Assembly (NCBI GenBank): GCA_035509275.1
Contig: DATJLU010000129.1
Coordinates: forward strand, 14,266-78,265
Direction: 5' to 3'
Length of the DNA: 64,000 nucleotides
Source: DAHUYF01 sp035509275
Lineage (GTDB): Bacteria > Pseudomonadota > Alphaproteobacteria > ATCC43930 > CGMCC-115725
Shown: positions 61,155-64,000 of the stretch, piece by piece
Numbering within the stretch: the first letter of the stretch is position 1
Layout: each line of letters begins with the position of its first letter
Translations under genes and position numbers: made by a program
The notes under the pieces: model-generated
Database searches by the model: none
Told to the model about the DNA's origin: nothing
Seen by the model: the letters and a program-made list of their open reading frames with translations, nothing else

Positions 61155-62486
61155 ATGCCTGCTATGCTACCCTTAAGCATGACCATCGACCCTGTTGCCG
61201 CGCTCGAAGCCGAAGCCGCGCGCGATCCCGAAAATCCCGCCCGCTATCGCGCGCTCGCCGAAGCCTATCGGGCGCAGGGCGCGGCGGCGGAAGCGATGGC
61301 GGCCGAGCTCGCCGCGACGGCGCTGGAGGCGCGCGCGCCGCTGGCGCTCTTCAACATCGCCACGGCCTGCTACCAGGCCGGGCAGCGGCGGCAGGCGAAG
61401 CGCTGGTACGAGCTCGCCTTGCGGCTCGATCCGGAGCTCGTCGGCGCGCATCGCAATCTGGCGGCGATACTCGACGCGGAAGGCAGCCTTGCCGAGGCGC
61501 AGCGTCATCGCGATGCCGCCTATCGCCGGCAGAGTATCTTCGTCGAGCCGGCGACGGCGGTCGAAAGCCAGCGCGTGCTGATCCTTGCCGCCGCTGGCCT
61601 TGGCAATGTGCCGATCGAGGCGCTGCTGCCGCCGGCGGCGACGACGCGCATCACCTGGTTCACCGATTACGCCGGCGCGGGCGATGCCGATCGGCTGCCG
61701 CCGCATGATCTCGTCTTCAATGCCGCCGGCGATCCCGACCGAACCGGGCCGCTGCCGCCGGAGGTGCAGCGCTTCCTGGCGCGGCACACGGCGCCGCTGC
61801 TCAATCCGCCCGAGGCGGTGGCGCGGACGCAGCGCCAGCTGCTGCCGCAGCTCGTCGCCGGCATCGCCGATCTCGACGTGCCGCCGGTGGTTCGCATCGC
61901 GCACGCGGCGCTCAGCGATCCCCGCAGTGCCGAGCCGGTCGGCTTCCCGCTGATCCTGCGGCCGACGGGCGCGCATGGCGGTCAAGGCGTGCGCCTCGTC
62001 CACAGCACCGAAGAGCTCGCCGCCGCCGATCTCGGCGAGGCCGATGCCGGCTATCTCAGCGCCTATCGCGATTACCGCTCGCCCGACCGCTATTTCCGCA
62101 AATACCGCGTCATCTTCATCGATCGCGAGCCTTATGCCTATCACCTCGCGATCTCGCAGCATTGGCTGGTGCATTACTTCTCCGCCGACATGCTGCACCC
62201 CTCCTGGAAGCGCGCCGAGGAAGAGCGCTTTCTCGCCGACCCCGCGCATGCGCTCGGCGCCAAGGCCTGGGCCGCGCTCGGCGCCATCGGCCGCCGCCTC
62301 GACCTCGATTTCGCCGGCATCGATTTCTCGCTCGACGGCGAGGGGAGGGTGCTGGTGTTCGAAGCCAACGCGACCATGGCGGTGCATCTCCGGGATTCGC
62401 CGGAGAATTTCCCCTACAAGCACCGCTACGTGCCGCAGATCTTCGCCGCCTTTGCGGCGATGCTGGCGCGGCGGAAGGGGGGTTAG
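61155..62486 (+). CDS. TPR plus ATP-grasp ligase-like protein
   Basis: A 443-residue soluble protein. Residues about 15-125 form tetratricopeptide-like helices (NPARYRALAEAYRAQGAAAEAMAAELAA; APLALFNIATACYQAGQRRQAKRWYELALRLDPELVGAHRNLAAIL). The rest resembles the ATP-grasp enzymes of the RimK/glutathione synthetase kind: FPLILRPTGAHGGQGVRLVHSTEEL with the glycine loop near residue 270, FRKYRVIFIDREPYAYHLAI and the metal-binding FAGIDFSLDGEGRVLVFEANATM near the C terminus. It probably joins an acid and an amine with ATP. The ATG is placed at 61155 by AGGGGAGG. Confidence 0.8.
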   Translation: MPAMLPLSMTIDPVAALEAEAARDPENPARYRALAEAYRAQGAAAEAMAAELAATALEARAPLALFNIATACYQAGQRRQAKRWYELALRLDPELVGAHRNLAAILDAEGSLAEAQRHRDAAYRRQSIFVEPATAVESQRVLILAAAGLGNVPIEALLPPAATTRITWFTDYAGAGDADRLPPHDLVFNAAGDPDRTGPLPPEVQRFLARHTAPLLNPPEAVARTQRQLLPQLVAGIADLDVPPVVRIAHAALSDPRSAEPVGFPLILRPTGAHGGQGVRLVHSTEELAAADLGEADAGYLSAYRDYRSPDRYFRKYRVIFIDREPYAYHLAISQHWLVHYFSADMLHPSWKRAEEERFLADPAHALGAKAWAALGAIGRRLDLDFAGIDFSLDGEGRVLVFEANATMAVHLRDSPENFPYKHRYVPQIFAAFAAMLARRKGG

Positions 62487-62564
62487 CGAGAGCCGTGCGG
62501 CTTTCGCGGTTGCTGCGCAACCGCTGACGCCGCCGCGGACGAACGCGCTATGCGCGCGTTCGCC
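62487..62564. repeat. Complex palindromic repeat, family C, copy 2
   Basis: Starts right after the ATP-grasp stop. Contains GGTTGCTGCGCAACC (62509-62523), GCTGACGCCGCCGCGGACG and a hairpin GAACGCGC..GCGCGTTC (62541-62561). In reverse complement the order and spelling match 54101-54163. Confidence 0.78.
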
Positions 62565-62584
62565 TCGGGGGAGCGGCCTACGCC

Positions 62585-62611
62585 CCCGGTGTACACCGGG
62601 AGCATTTTTTT
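62585..62611 (+). terminator. Rho-independent terminator after the ATP-grasp gene
   Basis: The 16-bp perfect palindrome CCCGGTGTACACCGGG is followed by AGCA and seven T. It lies about 100 bases past the stop and beyond the family C repeat. The T-run is on the plus strand. Confidence 0.8.
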
Positions 62612-62688
62612 CCACGTGAAACATCGGTTCACGATGTCAAAGAGCGCAGTCGACCGATGCTATCACTGTACCCCACAGGGAGGTTGCT

Positions 62689-63738
62689 TCACGCCACTGC
62701 CTTGAACAGCCACACCCCGTCGTCGCGCTCGTGGCGGGCGAGGCCGCCGATGGCGACGGCGCGGGCGAGATGGGCCATGGTCTCGCCGATGGCAAAGCCG
62801 AGCTGGTGACGGTCGAGCGTGCGGCGGAACAGCATCGGCACGATCTCGGCGCCGGTGCGCGGCTCGCGGCAATGGGTGACGATCTCGGCGACGCGCGTTT
62901 CATGCAGCTGGCTCAGCTCGTCGAGCCGCGCATGCAGGCCGTAGAAGGGCAGATTGTGCGAGGGCAGCACGAAGGCGCTCGCCGGAAGCGCGCGCTTCAA
63001 GGTGGCGAGCGAAGCGATGAAGCTGCCGAGCGGATCCTGATCGTGGGCGCGCGGCCAGAGGCTCACATTGGGCGAGATCTTGGGCAGCACCTGATCGCCG
63101 GCGATGAGCAGGTCGAGCTCGGCGCAATAGAGGCAGGCATGCTCCGGCGCATGGCCGCGGCCGATGATGACGCGCCAGCGCCGGCCGCCGAGGGTGATCT
63201 CCATACCGTCGGCGAGGCGGTGGAAGCGATCCGGTACCGGCGTGACCAGCTCGCGATAGCTCTTGGGCCGGCCGCTCTTGATCGTCTCCTCGACATTGGC
63301 AAAGCCGATGCGGCGATAGAAATCGAGCAGATCGTCATGGAAGGTGCCGGGACGGTCGGCGATCGCCTGGTGCGCATGCTGCCATTCGCCCTCGGTGGTC
63401 CAGAGCTCGATGCCGAGCCGCTCGGCGAGCCAGCCGGCAAGCCCCATGTGGTCGGGGTGGAAATGCGTGCAGATGAGCCGCGTCACCGGCTTGCCGTCGA
63501 GCGCCTCGGCGAAGAGCCGCCCCCACAGCGCCTTGGTCTCTTCGGTGTTGATGCCGGTATCGACGATCGCCCAGCCCGGCCCGTCGGCGATGAGCCAGAG
63601 ATTGATGTGGTTGAGCTGGAACGGCAGCGGCATGCGCAGCCAACGCACGCCCGGCGCCACCTCGAGCGCCGTGCCCGCTGCCGGCGGCGCCGCATGCGGA
63701 AAGCGGAGCGCGGCGCTGCCGGAAGCCGCCTCGGTCAT
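62689..63738 (-). CDS. MBL-fold metallo-hydrolase
   Basis: A 349-residue metallo-beta-lactamase-fold hydrolase. The zinc motif is LICTHFHPDHMGLAGWLAERLG (THxHxDH), with a later His in GRGHAPEHACLYCAELDLLIAGDQVLP and FVLPSHNLPFYGL near the C terminus. The last 90 residues form a helical extension that may be a winged-helix-like cap. Substrate unknown; it probably hydrolyses a thioester or other small molecule. The ATG overlaps the thiolase stop (ATGA), so it is co-translated with thiolase and part of the same pathway. Confidence 0.88.
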   Translation of the reverse strand: MTEAASGSAALRFPHAAPPAAGTALEVAPGVRWLRMPLPFQLNHINLWLIADGPGWAIVDTGINTEETKALWGRLFAEALDGKPVTRLICTHFHPDHMGLAGWLAERLGIELWTTEGEWQHAHQAIADRPGTFHDDLLDFYRRIGFANVEETIKSGRPKSYRELVTPVPDRFHRLADGMEITLGGRRWRVIIGRGHAPEHACLYCAELDLLIAGDQVLPKISPNVSLWPRAHDQDPLGSFIASLATLKRALPASAFVLPSHNLPFYGLHARLDELSQLHETRVAEIVTHCREPRTGAEIVPMLFRRTLDRHQLGFAIGETMAHLARAVAIGGLARHERDDGVWLFKAVA

Positions 63739-64000
63739 GCCGTGCGCTCGATCACCGCGGCGATGCCCTGGCCGACACCGATGCACATTGTGACGAGCGC
63801 ATAGCGGCCGCCGGTGCGTTGCAGCTGGCGGATCGCTGTGAGCGCCAGCCTTGCGCCCGACGCGCCCAAGGGATGGCCGATGGCAATGGCGCCGCCATTG
63901 GGGTTGACGCGCGCATCGTCGAAGCGGATGTCGAGCAGCTTGAGGCAACCGAGCACCTGACTCGCGAAGGCCTCGTTGAGCTCGATCACATCGATATCCC
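63735..64000 (-). CDS. Thiolase (acetyl-CoA acetyltransferase), C-terminal fragment
   Basis: The C-terminal end of a thiolase; the rest lies beyond base 64000. Visible are IELNEAFASQVLGCLKLL, the catalytic His in NPNGGAIAIGHPLGASGARL and the second catalytic Cys in TMCIGVGQGIAAVIERTA. It would cleave or form acetoacetyl-CoA-type thioesters, which fits with the BKACE and CoA-transferase genes of this region. The stop is coupled to the MBL hydrolase start. Confidence 0.93.
   Translation of the reverse strand, partial: DIDVIELNEAFASQVLGCLKLLDIRFDDARVNPNGGAIAIGHPLGASGARLALTAIRQLQRTGGRYALVTMCIGVGQGIAAVIERTA

Overview
The window is about 64 kb of high-GC bacterial chromosome with dense, mostly well-defined genes in short operons. 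The Rrf2-led sufBCDSUT operon, the intracellular PHB depolymerase, the beta-keto acid cleavage enzyme, the many CaiB-type and heterodimeric CoA-transferases and GC-rich palindromic intergenic repeats all point to an alphaproteobacterium, perhaps near Rhodospirillales or Hyphomicrobiales. That placement is inference only; I saw no rRNA, tRNA, CRISPR array, insertion sequence or phage gene.

Region 1 (1-16.1 kb) is the most distinctive part. It holds three different oxyanion (molybdate/tungstate) uptake modules: a ModA/WtpA-like binding protein with a fused ModB-ModC permease-ATPase; a BtuCD-type transporter (MolABC-like) led by a single-domain molbindin (Mop); and an orphan ModA. Interleaved are a DUF364 protein, two NAD(P)+-dependent aldehyde dehydrogenases, a secreted SMP-30-like protein, a DUF2339 membrane protein and a SAM methyltransferase. 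Five 24-bp palindromes of the form CGNTATAT-N8-ATATANCG, always with the same 8-nt spacer, lie just upstream of modA/modBC, ALDH 1, ALDH 2, mop-molABC and the orphan modA. They match the known ModE/MopA 'Mo-box'. No ModE gene is in the window. The simplest reading is a molybdenum-responsive regulon that couples metal uptake to a pair of molybdenum-free aldehyde dehydrogenases.

Region 2 (16.1-25.2 kb) has small lipoproteins, an AT-hook protein, a pentapeptide-repeat protein, an OmpR-type two-component system, a stand-alone receiver, a DsbA-fold isomerase, an acyl-CoA synthetase and an exported alpha/beta hydrolase. Region 3 (25.2-30.0 kb, minus strand) is an acyl-CoA catabolic operon with a Liv-type binding protein, enoyl-CoA hydratase, acyl-CoA dehydrogenase and CaiB CoA-transferase.

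Region 4 (30.2-36.4 kb) is the suf Fe-S assembly operon, followed by an AT-richer gap and an exported phosphoesterase with a strong terminator. Region 5 (39-54 kb) is mixed metabolism: GST, two c-type cytochromes, an atypical SDR, an Orn/Lys/Arg decarboxylase, acetyltransferases, SnoaL-fold proteins, an amidohydrolase, an AMP ligase, a putative metallopeptidase and phaZ.

Region 6 (54.3-64 kb) is a second acyl-CoA/keto-acid block: BKACE, an SCOT-like CoA-transferase pair, a CMD-family protein, a thioesterase, a CaiB transferase, an IpdAB-like pair, a TPR/ATP-grasp protein, an MBL hydrolase and the end of a thiolase. Four kinds of palindromic intergenic repeat recur through the window.
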